Positions 9,286 to 17,300 of a stretch of 64,000 bases of DNA are shown here, one piece after another. A model generated the notes under the pieces. It searched no databases. It was not told where the DNA came from and worked only from the letters and a program-made list of their open reading frames with translations. The stretch spans positions 19,635 to 83,634 of the forward strand of contig CALEYL010000005.1 of NCBI GenBank assembly GCA_937926205.1, in the 5' to 3' direction. The position numbers and the translations under genes are program-made. Position 1 is the stretch's first letter; every line of letters begins with the position of its first letter. The stretch comes from an uncultured Saprospiraceae bacterium. Lineage in GTDB: Bacteria > Bacteroidota > Bacteroidia > Chitinophagales > Saprospiraceae.

Positions 9286-9316
9286 TTGCACATACCAATT
9301 AGTATGTTCATCTTTG
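9286..9316 (+). promoter_or_regulatory. tetR promoter: TTG / CATCTTTG
   Basis: TTG at 9286-9288 and CATCTTTG at 9309-9316 are 20 bp apart, one mismatch from the Bacteroidota -33/-7 consensus (TTTG ... TAnnTTTG). The predicted transcription start falls at or within a few bases of the tetR ATG (9321), so the message may be leaderless. The operator palindrome fills the spacer. Confidence 0.5.
9290..9307. promoter_or_regulatory. Putative TetR operator 1
   Basis: The sequence ACATACCAATTAGTATGT has perfect 6-bp arms (ACATAC/GTATGT) around a 6-bp centre. It lies between the predicted -33 and -7 elements of tetR, as expected for autorepression. The same arms and spacing recur at 10094-10111 upstream of the next gene. 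Confidence 0.7.
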
Positions 9317-9320
9317 TGTC

Positions 9321-9929
9321 ATGATCGACACGCGTCAGAATATTTTGGAAAAAAACTACGAAGCCATGCATCGCCAGGGCTTTCAGGGGGTCCGTCCAGA
9401 TAAGGTGATCAGCGAACTGGGCATCACCAAAGGCGCATTTTATCACTATTTCCCAAGCAAACTGGAATTGGGCTACGCCGTTGTGGACGAAATCATCGGA
9501 CCGCGATACACCGGACTATGGAAGCAACTGGATTACCACCAGGGGCATCCGGTTGAAGGCATTGTGTGGTGCCTTGAGGGCATTCGCTCCGGCATGAACG
9601 CAACGCAATGCGAACTGGGTTGCCCGCTCAACAACCTCATCAACGAAATGGCGCCGCTGGATGAAGGTTTCCGCAAACGCCTGCAAGCCATCATGGAAGC
9701 CATGCACAGCGCCATTTCCCGGGCCCTGCAACGCGCAGCAGACAAAGGTTTGCTGAACAAAAATATTGACGCTGACAATTACGCTTACTTCATACTCGCA
9801 GCCATGGAAGGCTGTTTCAGTGTGGGTAAATCCATGCAGGATAAAGGGGCTTTTGATGCCGCTATGGATGCGTTGATAGCAACGCTGCGGGAGATTAAGA
9901 GGGAGTCTCAAAAGGCAAATGGGCAATAA
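9321..9929 (+). CDS. TetR/AcrR family transcriptional regulator
   Basis: The 202-residue protein has the usual TetR size. The N-terminal helix-turn-helix covers about residues 1-50 and includes the typical recognition segment ITKGAFYHYFPSK. The C-terminal ligand-binding domain resembles TetR proteins that control small oxidoreductases. Two identical palindrome arms, one in its own promoter and one in front of the NmrA-like gene downstream, suggest it represses both itself and that gene and is released by a small, perhaps electrophilic, ligand. The ligand is unknown. A terminator-like hairpin follows, so tetR and the oxidoreductase appear to be separately transcribed. Confidence 0.9.
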   Translation: MIDTRQNILEKNYEAMHRQGFQGVRPDKVISELGITKGAFYHYFPSKLELGYAVVDEIIGPRYTGLWKQLDYHQGHPVEGIVWCLEGIRSGMNATQCELGCPLNNLINEMAPLDEGFRKRLQAIMEAMHSAISRALQRAADKGLLNKNIDADNYAYFILAAMEGCFSVGKSMQDKGAFDAAMDALIATLREIKRESQKANGQ

Positions 9930-10059
9930 GCAAATGGGCGAAATTTATCCCGAAAAGCAGTTTGTTACTCAAAAATAGTCCAATATTTGGTTCAATCTAA
10001 GCTCCCCGCTGAGCGGGACGGGCTTTGCCATTTTGCCATTTTTGAGACGGGCTTTTCAC

Positions 10060-10084
10060 AATGCTTCAGGGAAGCATTTTTTTT
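10060..10084 (+). terminator. Rho-independent terminator after tetR
   Basis: AATGCTTC and GAAGCATT pair across a 3-base loop and are followed by a run of eight T on the plus strand. Confidence 0.8.
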
Positions 10085-10093
10085 GGCCCTACA

Positions 10094-10111
10094 ACATACC
10101 AACCAGTATGT
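10094..10111. promoter_or_regulatory. Putative TetR operator 2
   Basis: ACATACCAACCAGTATGT has the same perfect ACATAC/GTATGT arms and 6-bp centre as operator 1. It lies 38 bp before the ATG of the NmrA-like gene, a position suited to repression. Confidence 0.7.
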
Positions 10112-10149
10112 ATGTAATTAATTAATTTTCATCATAAATCATTAAAATC

Positions 10150-11040
10150 ATGTACGTCATCACAGGAGCCTCCGGGCATACAGGCCAGCGCGCCGCACAC
10201 AAATTACTCGAAGCAGGCAAAGAAGTCGTGGTCGTCGGCCGCAGCCCCGAAAGACTGGCAGGCCTGGTGGCCAAAGGCGCTCATGCCGCCATTGGCGATT
10301 TGTCGGATGCCGCATTTCTGACGCAAACCTTCAAAGGTGCAAGGGCGGTCTATGCCCTGATTCCCCCAAATGCCGGCGCTTCCGATTTCCGCGCTTATCA
10401 GAACGCCATCAGCGATGCCATCACAACAGCCGTTCGCGAATCGGGTGTACCCCACGTTGTGACCCTTTCCAGCATCGGCGCGCACAGCCCGGAAACGGGG
10501 GTAGTTGCAGGACTACACGAATTTGAGCAGAAATTAGCCGCAGCGGTTCCACAAGCAAATGTACTTCATCTTCGCGCCGGTTTTTTCATGCAGAATTTCT
10601 TAGGCAGCATCGGCATCATCAAAGGCATGGGCATCAATGGGGGATTCCCATTCGACGGCAGCATTAAAACAGCCATGGTCCATACCAACGACATAGGCGA
10701 CGTTGCGGCCAAACACTTGCTGGCACTCGATTTTACAGGCCATAGCCATACCTATGTTGCTGGTCCGGAAGACCTGTCCATGGCAGAAGCAACGGCGATT
10801 CTCGGCGCCGCCATTGGCAAGCCTGAGCTGCCCTGGGTAACTTTTTCGTATGAAGATGCGCGGAATGGGATGGTACAGGCAGGTTTCAGCGCCAGCCTCG
10901 CTGAGGAGTACGTGCAGTTCAGCCGCTCCGCGAACGAAGGCATTCTGATGGGCGACTACCAGCGCAAATCGGAATACAGCACACCAACTACGCTGGCACA
11001 TTTTGCAAAAACGGAATTTGCGCCCGCGTTTCAGGCATAA
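10150..11040 (+). CDS. NmrA-like NAD(P)-binding oxidoreductase (atypical SDR)
   Basis: The 296-residue protein begins with a Rossmann nucleotide-binding motif, GASGHTG (residues 6-12), and continues with the features of NmrA/SDR-a5 proteins, including AVYALIPP near residue 66 and VTLSSIGAHS near 103. Members reduce quinones or act as NADP-sensing regulators. The canonical YxxxK pair is not evident, which fits this atypical branch. Regulation is likely by the adjacent TetR protein through the operator at 10094-10111, a common arrangement for quinone or electrophile detoxification genes. The substrate cannot be read from the sequence. The gene ends at a strong hairpin shared with the convergent gene. 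Confidence 0.85.
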   Translation: MYVITGASGHTGQRAAHKLLEAGKEVVVVGRSPERLAGLVAKGAHAAIGDLSDAAFLTQTFKGARAVYALIPPNAGASDFRAYQNAISDAITTAVRESGVPHVVTLSSIGAHSPETGVVAGLHEFEQKLAAAVPQANVLHLRAGFFMQNFLGSIGIIKGMGINGGFPFDGSIKTAMVHTNDIGDVAAKHLLALDFTGHSHTYVAGPEDLSMAEATAILGAAIGKPELPWVTFSYEDARNGMVQAGFSASLAEEYVQFSRSANEGILMGDYQRKSEYSTPTTLAHFAKTEFAPAFQA

Positions 11041-11054
11041 CGGAGGTGAAGTAG

Positions 11055-11092
11055 GTGTCTCAAAAGGAAGCTATAAAGCCCTTTTGAGACAC
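11055..11092. terminator. Bidirectional terminator hairpin
   Basis: A perfect 13-bp stem (GTGTCTCAAAAGG with CCTTTTGAGACAC) around a 12-base loop lies between two convergent genes, the NmrA-like gene and the ArsC-like gene. Confidence 0.75.
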
Positions 11093-11106
11093 TTCTTCCA
11101 ATGAAA

Positions 11107-11466
11107 TCATATCAGCTTAAAAATATCGGTCGGCGTCAGGCAAAAGACGGCTTTGTCGCCGCGAATGGCAATTGGGCCTCTAATGAGTTCGGGATTGAAT
11201 TTCAGGACGTTGATCCAGTCTGGCTCTTCGAAGTCGCGGCCACGGATGTTTTCCTGGTAATAAGGATGCGCTTTATTAAGCAATTCTTTTGGATGCAGCG
11301 CCAGCGCCTGAAGAATTTGCTGCCAGGTGGTAACGGTAGAAGCGGATTTTTCAAAAGTGTAGCTCTTGATGTGAGACACCACACTTTGCGCGTAGGCAAG
11401 GGTCATGCGGTCAGTCCGGGAACCCTCGTTGTAATACATTAAAATCTCCCTTTGATTGGTTAGCAT
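11107..11466 (-). CDS. ArsC/Spx-fold protein lacking the catalytic cysteine
   Basis: The 119-residue protein has the length and layout of the ArsC/YffB/Spx glutaredoxin-related family: a first strand (ILMYYNE), a helix after it, and the diagnostic C-terminal segment FNPELIRGPI (near residues 89-98) corresponding to the N-x-x-LI-x-RPI motif. In active arsenate reductases the first strand is followed by NPxCxxS; here the same place reads NEGSRTD, with no Cys. The only Cys, near residue 108, is outside the active-site position. It is therefore unlikely to be an arsenate reductase and may be a regulatory or scaffold paralogue. It stands alone, convergent with the NmrA-like gene. Confidence 0.7.
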   Translation of the reverse strand: MLTNQREILMYYNEGSRTDRMTLAYAQSVVSHIKSYTFEKSASTVTTWQQILQALALHPKELLNKAHPYYQENIRGRDFEEPDWINVLKFNPELIRGPIAIRGDKAVFCLTPTDIFKLI

Positions 11467-11610
11467 GATTCTTGTATTGATATTGTGAATAATAGCAATA
11501 TTCTATTTTACAATTTCTGCAAGTTACGGAATTTTATTCATAAAGTAAAGCCAAAAATATTTCATTTGGATTTAAAAGTCATTGTAACAAATTTTAAAAA
11601 AAACGTTATG

Positions 11611-11618
11611 TAGCTTTG
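11611..11618 (+). promoter_or_regulatory. -7 promoter element TAGCTTTG for the cyclase gene
   Basis: An exact match to the Bacteroidota TAnnTTTG element lies 18 bp before the preferred ATG at 11637. It overlaps a TTG codon at 11616 that could extend the reading frame upstream, which argues against the longer start. No good -33 element is visible. Confidence 0.6.
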
Positions 11619-11636
11619 CGAAAGATAATCAAAAGC

Positions 11637-13274
11637 ATGAAAGTACTACTGTCTGCCTGCCTGCTTTGCTGTGCAGTTTTTGCGTTTGGCCAATCTGTTG
11701 AGGAGTTGGAGCAGAAACTGAAAGAAGCGGAAACGAGCAAAGAAAAGATGCTCTACAGTTTCGAGTTGGGCCAGGCCTATCTCCGTACCAATACCACAAA
11801 AGCGCTGGAATACGGCAAGGATGCGCACAATTTGGCCACCCAACAGAACAATCCCGGCATGGCCGCCCAATCCGCCTATTTGGTTGCTGAAGCGTACGAA
11901 CGTGCCCGCGATGACCGCAATGTGGAAGTTTGGCTGAAAAGTGCGTATAGTTTTGCCAAACAGGCAAAAGATTCTGATCTGATCATTAAGAGTGTGGATA
12001 AGCGCAGCCGTTTGGCCAAAAAACAGCGCAATGAACAACGCGCCATTCAGATCTACGAAGAAGCCTTCACTTATTTTAGCCAGAAAGGAACCAGCATCAG
12101 TGATCTGGAAAACAACTTCGACCTGCAAAAAGCAGGCATTGACCGCCAAAAGCGCGATCTGGAAAAAGAACGCGACAAACTGGAGTTCGAAGTGCGCAAC
12201 CTTTCTGCCGAACGCGACCAGCTCAGCAATGACAAGTCCAACCTCGAAGTCCGTCAGGAGCAGTTGGTGAAAGAAACCCAGCGGAAATCCAGCGAACTTT
12301 CTACCAAGCAGGAAGAAATCGAAACCATTGAAGAAGAAAAACAGCGCATCGAAGAAGAGAAGAAGATGAAGGAGCGCCTCATCAGTACGCTCAATAAAGA
12401 GGCACTGGCCGACTCTCTGGTGTTGTCCGAGCGGGAACTTGCCGTAGAAAAGGCTAACTCTGCCCTCGCAAAGGAAAAAACATACCGCAATTACCTCTAC
12501 ATCGGTGCAGGCTTTCTGGTTATGCTGGCTTTTCTGATGTTTTTACTCTACAGCTCCAGCCGCCGCTCCAGACGAAAAATTGAAGAAAAAAGCCGCCTCA
12601 TTGACATGGAACGCGAGAAGTCGGACGAGTTGTTGCTTAACATTCTGCCTGCCGCGATTGCTACGGAATTGAAGCAGTTCAGCAAGGTGAAAGCACGCCG
12701 CTACGAAGAAGTGACGGTGATGTTCGTCGACTTCAAAAACTTCACCACCATCTCAGAACAACTGACGCCGGAAGACCTGGTAGAAGAGCTGGACCGCTGT
12801 TTCAAAGGATTCGACTTCATCATCCACCAGTATCCTGATGTGGAAAAGATCAAAACCATCGGCGACGCCTACATGTGCGCAAGTGGCCTTTCTGAGCGCC
12901 GCTCTATGCCCTACAACATCATCCGCGCTGCCATGGAAATGCAGCAATTCCTGGAAGAACAGAAGCAGGAGCGCGTTCGTCTGGGCAAGCCTTACTTCGA
13001 AGCGCGCATTGGCCTGCATACGGGATCGGTGGTCGCCGGCGTGGTAGGCGTCAATAAATTTGCCTACGACATCTGGGGCGACACGGTCAACATTGCATCC
13101 AGAATGGAAGGCAACTGCGAACCGGGCCGGATCAACATTTCAGAAACGACCCACGATCTGGTTAAATACCAGTTCGAGTGCGAATACAGGGGCAAGATTG
13201 AAGCCAAAAACAAAGGCGCAGTCGACATGTACTACGTCAAAAAAGAATTGGTCGGCGTTGCCATTGCCTCATGA
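11637..13274 (+). CDS. Membrane-bound class III adenylate cyclase with periplasmic repeat/coiled-coil domain
   Basis: The 545-residue protein has a signal peptide (MKVLLSACLLCCAVFAFGQ), a TPR-like helical region to about residue 150, a long coiled coil (about 160-280), one membrane helix (about 283-304), the DELLLNILP linker, and a C-terminal class III cyclase domain. Metal ligands are D365 and D410. The base-recognition pair is K406 and D478, as in adenylate rather than guanylate cyclases (Glu/Cys there), and the transition-state residues N485 and R489 are present. The product is therefore predicted to be cAMP, made in the cytoplasm in response to an extracytoplasmic signal. The ATG at 11637 is preferred to the TTG at 11616. 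Its stop overlaps the cutC start as ATGA, so the two are translationally coupled. Confidence 0.9.
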   Translation: MKVLLSACLLCCAVFAFGQSVEELEQKLKEAETSKEKMLYSFELGQAYLRTNTTKALEYGKDAHNLATQQNNPGMAAQSAYLVAEAYERARDDRNVEVWLKSAYSFAKQAKDSDLIIKSVDKRSRLAKKQRNEQRAIQIYEEAFTYFSQKGTSISDLENNFDLQKAGIDRQKRDLEKERDKLEFEVRNLSAERDQLSNDKSNLEVRQEQLVKETQRKSSELSTKQEEIETIEEEKQRIEEEKKMKERLISTLNKEALADSLVLSERELAVEKANSALAKEKTYRNYLYIGAGFLVMLAFLMFLLYSSSRRSRRKIEEKSRLIDMEREKSDELLLNILPAAIATELKQFSKVKARRYEEVTVMFVDFKNFTTISEQLTPEDLVEELDRCFKGFDFIIHQYPDVEKIKTIGDAYMCASGLSERRSMPYNIIRAAMEMQQFLEEQKQERVRLGKPYFEARIGLHTGSVVAGVVGVNKFAYDIWGDTVNIASRMEGNCEPGRINISETTHDLVKYQFECEYRGKIEAKNKGAVDMYYVKKELVGVAIAS

Positions 13275-13945
13275 CACGGCAGCTCGAAATCGTCTGTACC
13301 TCGCTCCGCGATGCGGTTGACGCCCAACAGGGGGGCGCCAACCGCATTGAGTTGTGCGCACGTCTCAGCACAGGCGGCCTTACACCTTCTGCTGCACTTT
13401 TGCGCAAAGTAAAAGCCAGCGTCCGGATTCCCGTTTTTGTCCTCATACGTCCGCGTGGCGGAGATTTTTGCTACACCGACGCCGAATGGGCGCGTCTGTT
13501 GCGCCAAATAGCCGAAGCCAAAGCCAATGGCGCCGACGGTATTGTTTGCGGCGCCCTACTCGCCGATGGCCGTTTAGACGTTCTGCGCGCTGCCGAAATG
13601 GTGGCCGCTGCCGCTCCCCTGCCCTTCACTTTTCACAGGGCATTCGACCGCTGTTCCGATCCGCTGAATGCCATCGATCAACTGGCCAAACTGGGCGTAC
13701 AGCGCATCCTCACTTCCGGGCAATATCCAAATGCTTTAGCGGGCATTGATAACCTGAAAACATACCACCAATACGCCGCGGGTCGCCTGACGATTCTGGT
13801 TGGCGGCGGGGTGCGCCCCGAAAATTTACAGCAATTAATGCAGGTTGAAGGACTGAAAGAGTTTCATTCCTCCGGAAGAGGGGGCGATGGCCAGGGGCGA
13901 AGGATCAGGAAAGCGGTGGAGGCGATGCGCGCTAAACTGCTCTAG
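13271..13945 (+). CDS. cutC: CutC family protein (copper homeostasis)
   Basis: The 224-residue protein matches CutC throughout: LEIVCTSLRDA at the N-terminus, GGANRIELCA, IRPRGGDFCY, FHRAFD and VGGGVRPEN toward the C-terminus, all parts of a TIM-barrel fold. CutC was named for copper tolerance in Escherichia coli, but its biochemical reaction is unsettled. The ATG overlaps the cyclase stop by 4 bp, so its expression is tied to the cyclase. No copper regulator or transporter lies nearby. The length is normal for the family. Confidence 0.95.
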   Translation: MTRQLEIVCTSLRDAVDAQQGGANRIELCARLSTGGLTPSAALLRKVKASVRIPVFVLIRPRGGDFCYTDAEWARLLRQIAEAKANGADGIVCGALLADGRLDVLRAAEMVAAAAPLPFTFHRAFDRCSDPLNAIDQLAKLGVQRILTSGQYPNALAGIDNLKTYHQYAAGRLTILVGGGVRPENLQQLMQVEGLKEFHSSGRGGDGQGRRIRKAVEAMRAKLL

Positions 13946-14146
13946 TGTATCCTCCTGTTTGCTGGCAGCCTCACGCTCAGCGCCCAAAATCTGCTTAACG
14001 GCAGCTTTGAGCTTAACAGTGCGACATGCGGCTACGATTTTACGCCACAAGTATGTCATGCTGCTCATCTCGAATACCGTTACCTCATTTTCACATTTTC
14101 CGCGGGCATTGGCCCCTTACTGAGCCAGAATCAAAACCTGGACTGA
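13946..14146 (+). pseudogene. Decapitated remnant of a secreted-protein gene
   Basis: The frame immediately after the cutC TAG, and in the same phase, reads as the last part of a signal peptide and a cleavage region (LLFAGSLTLSAQNLLNGSFE), then about 45 more residues to TGA. The NGSFE start is typical of exported Bacteroidota proteins. No start codon can precede it because cutC's stop abuts it, and the open frame is only 66 codons. It looks like the 5' part of an exported-protein gene that lost its start and was then shortened or frameshifted. The remaining 250 bp before the molybdoflavoprotein gene is AT-rich and holds nothing else I recognise. Confidence 0.5.
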
Positions 14147-14398
14147 CCAAATTGCGCCGGGTAAAAGCCATCTGTTTGCCTTAGCGTAGATAAAAAATTA
14201 TATGCTATTATTTTATCAAATTTAGAATAAAAAGCTAAATTGTCGCCATAATACAAAATTCCAGCGCCTTTTTCCTGATAAACAGACAATTGTATCCTGA
14301 CCCATTTGTAAAATGTATTTGCCGTCAGGAAACTGGAAAAGTAGAAGCGCTAAAACAACCGCCTCTCCCTTTACCTTAACTTCTCACAAAGATCTGCC

Positions 14399-17300
14399 AT
14401 GCCAGCAACAGACCTCCAGTTTTACCTCAATGGCACGCTGATTTGCATCGAAAATGCAGATCCGACCATTTTACTCGTCGACTACCTTCGCTCCGCCGAA
14501 GTTGGCCTTACCGGTACAAAAATGAACTGCAAACAAGGAGGCTGCGGGGTTTGCACCGTTATGCTTTCCTCTTTTGACATCACGACGGGCAAAATCGTCT
14601 CCCGCTCCATCAATTCCTGCATGCACCCACTCGTCGCCCTCGACGGCATGATGGTGACCACTGTGGAAGGTACGGGAAGCGTGCTTTCTGCCGTGAGCCG
14701 GGTACAGCAATGCCTGGCTCAAAACAATGGAACCCAATGCGGTTATTGCACACCGGGCTGGATCATGAACATGACAGCTGCCCTCATACAAAAAGGGAAT
14801 CAACCCGATGCTAAAATAGGTACCAAAAAAGAGATTGAGGCGCTGTTTGACGGAAATCTCTGCCGTTGCACCGGGTACAGACCCATTCTTTACGGATTTC
14901 AAAAAGAATTTGCCAGCGATTGGAAGCCGGAAGTGGACGAGAAAGGTACGATGACCTGTATCGTAGACCCCGCTGAAAGTGTCAGCGTATCGCCAACCAT
15001 TCCGGTACAGTTTCCAGCTGATTTAAAAAAACCTGCAAGGCCGGTTCACTACCAAAAAAACGGCTATACCTGGCATCGTCCGCTTAGTGTCGCCGAAGCC
15101 CTCAAGCTGATGCAAGGCCACAAAGGAGACGACACGAGGCTGGTAGTAGGCAATACTTCCATTGGCGTGTACGACAAATACAAAGAAGACCCGCACCTGT
15201 TTATTGACATCTCTCAGCTCGCAGAACTAAGGCTCCGGGTGATTGAAAAGGAATACCTGGAGGTCGGAGCGGCCATTACTTACCTCGAATTCATCGACCT
15301 GCTTAACGCCGCTTTAGCCAGCCCCGCCATGAAAGACAAGCGCCATCAATCGGGGCTTCAGGCGGTAAAATACATGGCAGAGCGAACTGCCGGCAATGTC
15401 GTACGGGGTGCGGCAAGTCTGGGGGGCAACACCATGATGGTGGTGAAGCACATTAAAGAAGGGGCGCCCTTTCCCTCCGATATGTTCACAGCCCTGGCCA
15501 TGATGGACGCTCAGGTGAGGATATTATGCCCGGGTTGGAAAAAAGCCAAAACAATGGGCATCCTGGATTTTGCTACGGCATACACCAATTCTAAAGAACT
15601 CCAGGATGGCGTCTTGATACTAAGCTATTCCATTCCTTTCCAAAGCGCGTCTGTTTGCCAAACGTATAAATGTGCGCTCCGCGAAGTAAACTCCCACAGC
15701 ATTGTCAATGCGGGCATGCGGGTTCGTTTTGATAAAACAGGCAAAATTGCCGATGCTACGCTCATTCTTGGCGGCATTGGCCCGTTGGCATTCCACGCCG
15801 CCCTGGCAGAGCAATCCCTGCGCGGCAAAGCGCTGAATGAGGCAACACTAAATGCGGCCCTGTCCGCCTTGACGAAGGATGTGGAAACAGCCATAAAAAA
15901 CAGCGAGAAAAGAATGAGTACCCTCCCCTGGGAGGGGTTCACCGATGCTTACCGGACCCACCTTGCACAATCCTTTCTTTATAAATTTTTCGTGCAATTG
16001 ATGGAAACTCAAAATGCTGCCGGCGTATCCGCACCAATTAGGTCGGCCGGTAAGCGCGTTCCAAGACCTGTTTCCAGAGGCACCCAAAAATACAAATCCT
16101 ATCCCAACGAATACCCGGTTAATCAGCCTTATATCAAGCTGGAGGCTTTTCTTCAAACGACGGGTGAAGCCATTTACCCGCAGGACATTCCGCTTCCGCG
16201 CAGAGGCCTGGAAGCCGCATTTGCGACAAGCCCCTACCCCGCTGCCGATGTACATTTCATCGTGCCCGGCAAAAAAGGCAAGGCCAGCACGCAGGCCGTA
16301 CTGGCCGTTTTGAAAGCGAAGTTTCCCGACGTCGTAGATCTGGTAACGGCCGTAGATGTCCCGGGTAAAAAGGCCATCGGCCAGGGTGGCGATCAACCGC
16401 TTTTTTGCATCGGCATGGAGCAGCCCGATGAAGGAACGGTCACTGCTCATGGGCAGCCCCTTTGTATGGTGTTGGCCAAAACGTATGTCGCCGCGCAGGA
16501 TGCCGCGCAATTTCTGCTAAAATATTGTGTGCATTATGCCCCTAAAGAGCCGGTCATCAGCTTTAAACAGGCCATTGAAAAAGGTAGCATTTTTGCCGAT
16601 AAAGGCGCTTATCCTGTACACATCTGGAAAATCACAAGGGAAAAAACCAATGCCGGCTGGATAAAACCAGCCCTTAATGACCTCCCTTCAACCCTAACTC
16701 TTGACCAAAATTCCTGCGTCGTGGTAAAAGGTGCTCAGGAAACAGGCAGTCAACTCCATTTTTACATGGAATCCCAATCCTGCCTGGCCATTCCCGGCGA
16801 AGAAGCGCAATTGATCCTTCATCCATCCTCGCAGTCGCCGGACTCGATGCAGTCCAGCGCCGTAGCGGTACTGAAGCCCACAACCCCGAGGTCGGGTGAA
16901 GCAACCCCCAGACTCAACAAAGTAGACGTGCGGATAAAGCGCATTGGTGGCGGATATGGTGGCAAATGCGATCAGTCGATGTTTGCTGCAGCCCCTGTTG
17001 CGGTCGCGGCATGGAAGCATCAGCTTCCGGTCCGTTTGGCCAACGTGCGGTCAGTAGATACTGCTGTTTATGGCCACCGACATCCCCTGCTGTCTAATTA
17101 CGCCGTAGCCATCGTTGACAAAGGCCCGAACAGAGGTAAAATCATGGGTTGGCGTGCTGATTTTCACATCGACGGCGGATACACCTATGACGCCTCGTTT
17201 GTGGTGAGCGACTGCATACAATTGCGCTGCGATACCGCCTATTTTGTCCCCAACTGGCAAACCTCTTCCGATGTTTGCAAAACAAACAAAGCCAGCAATA

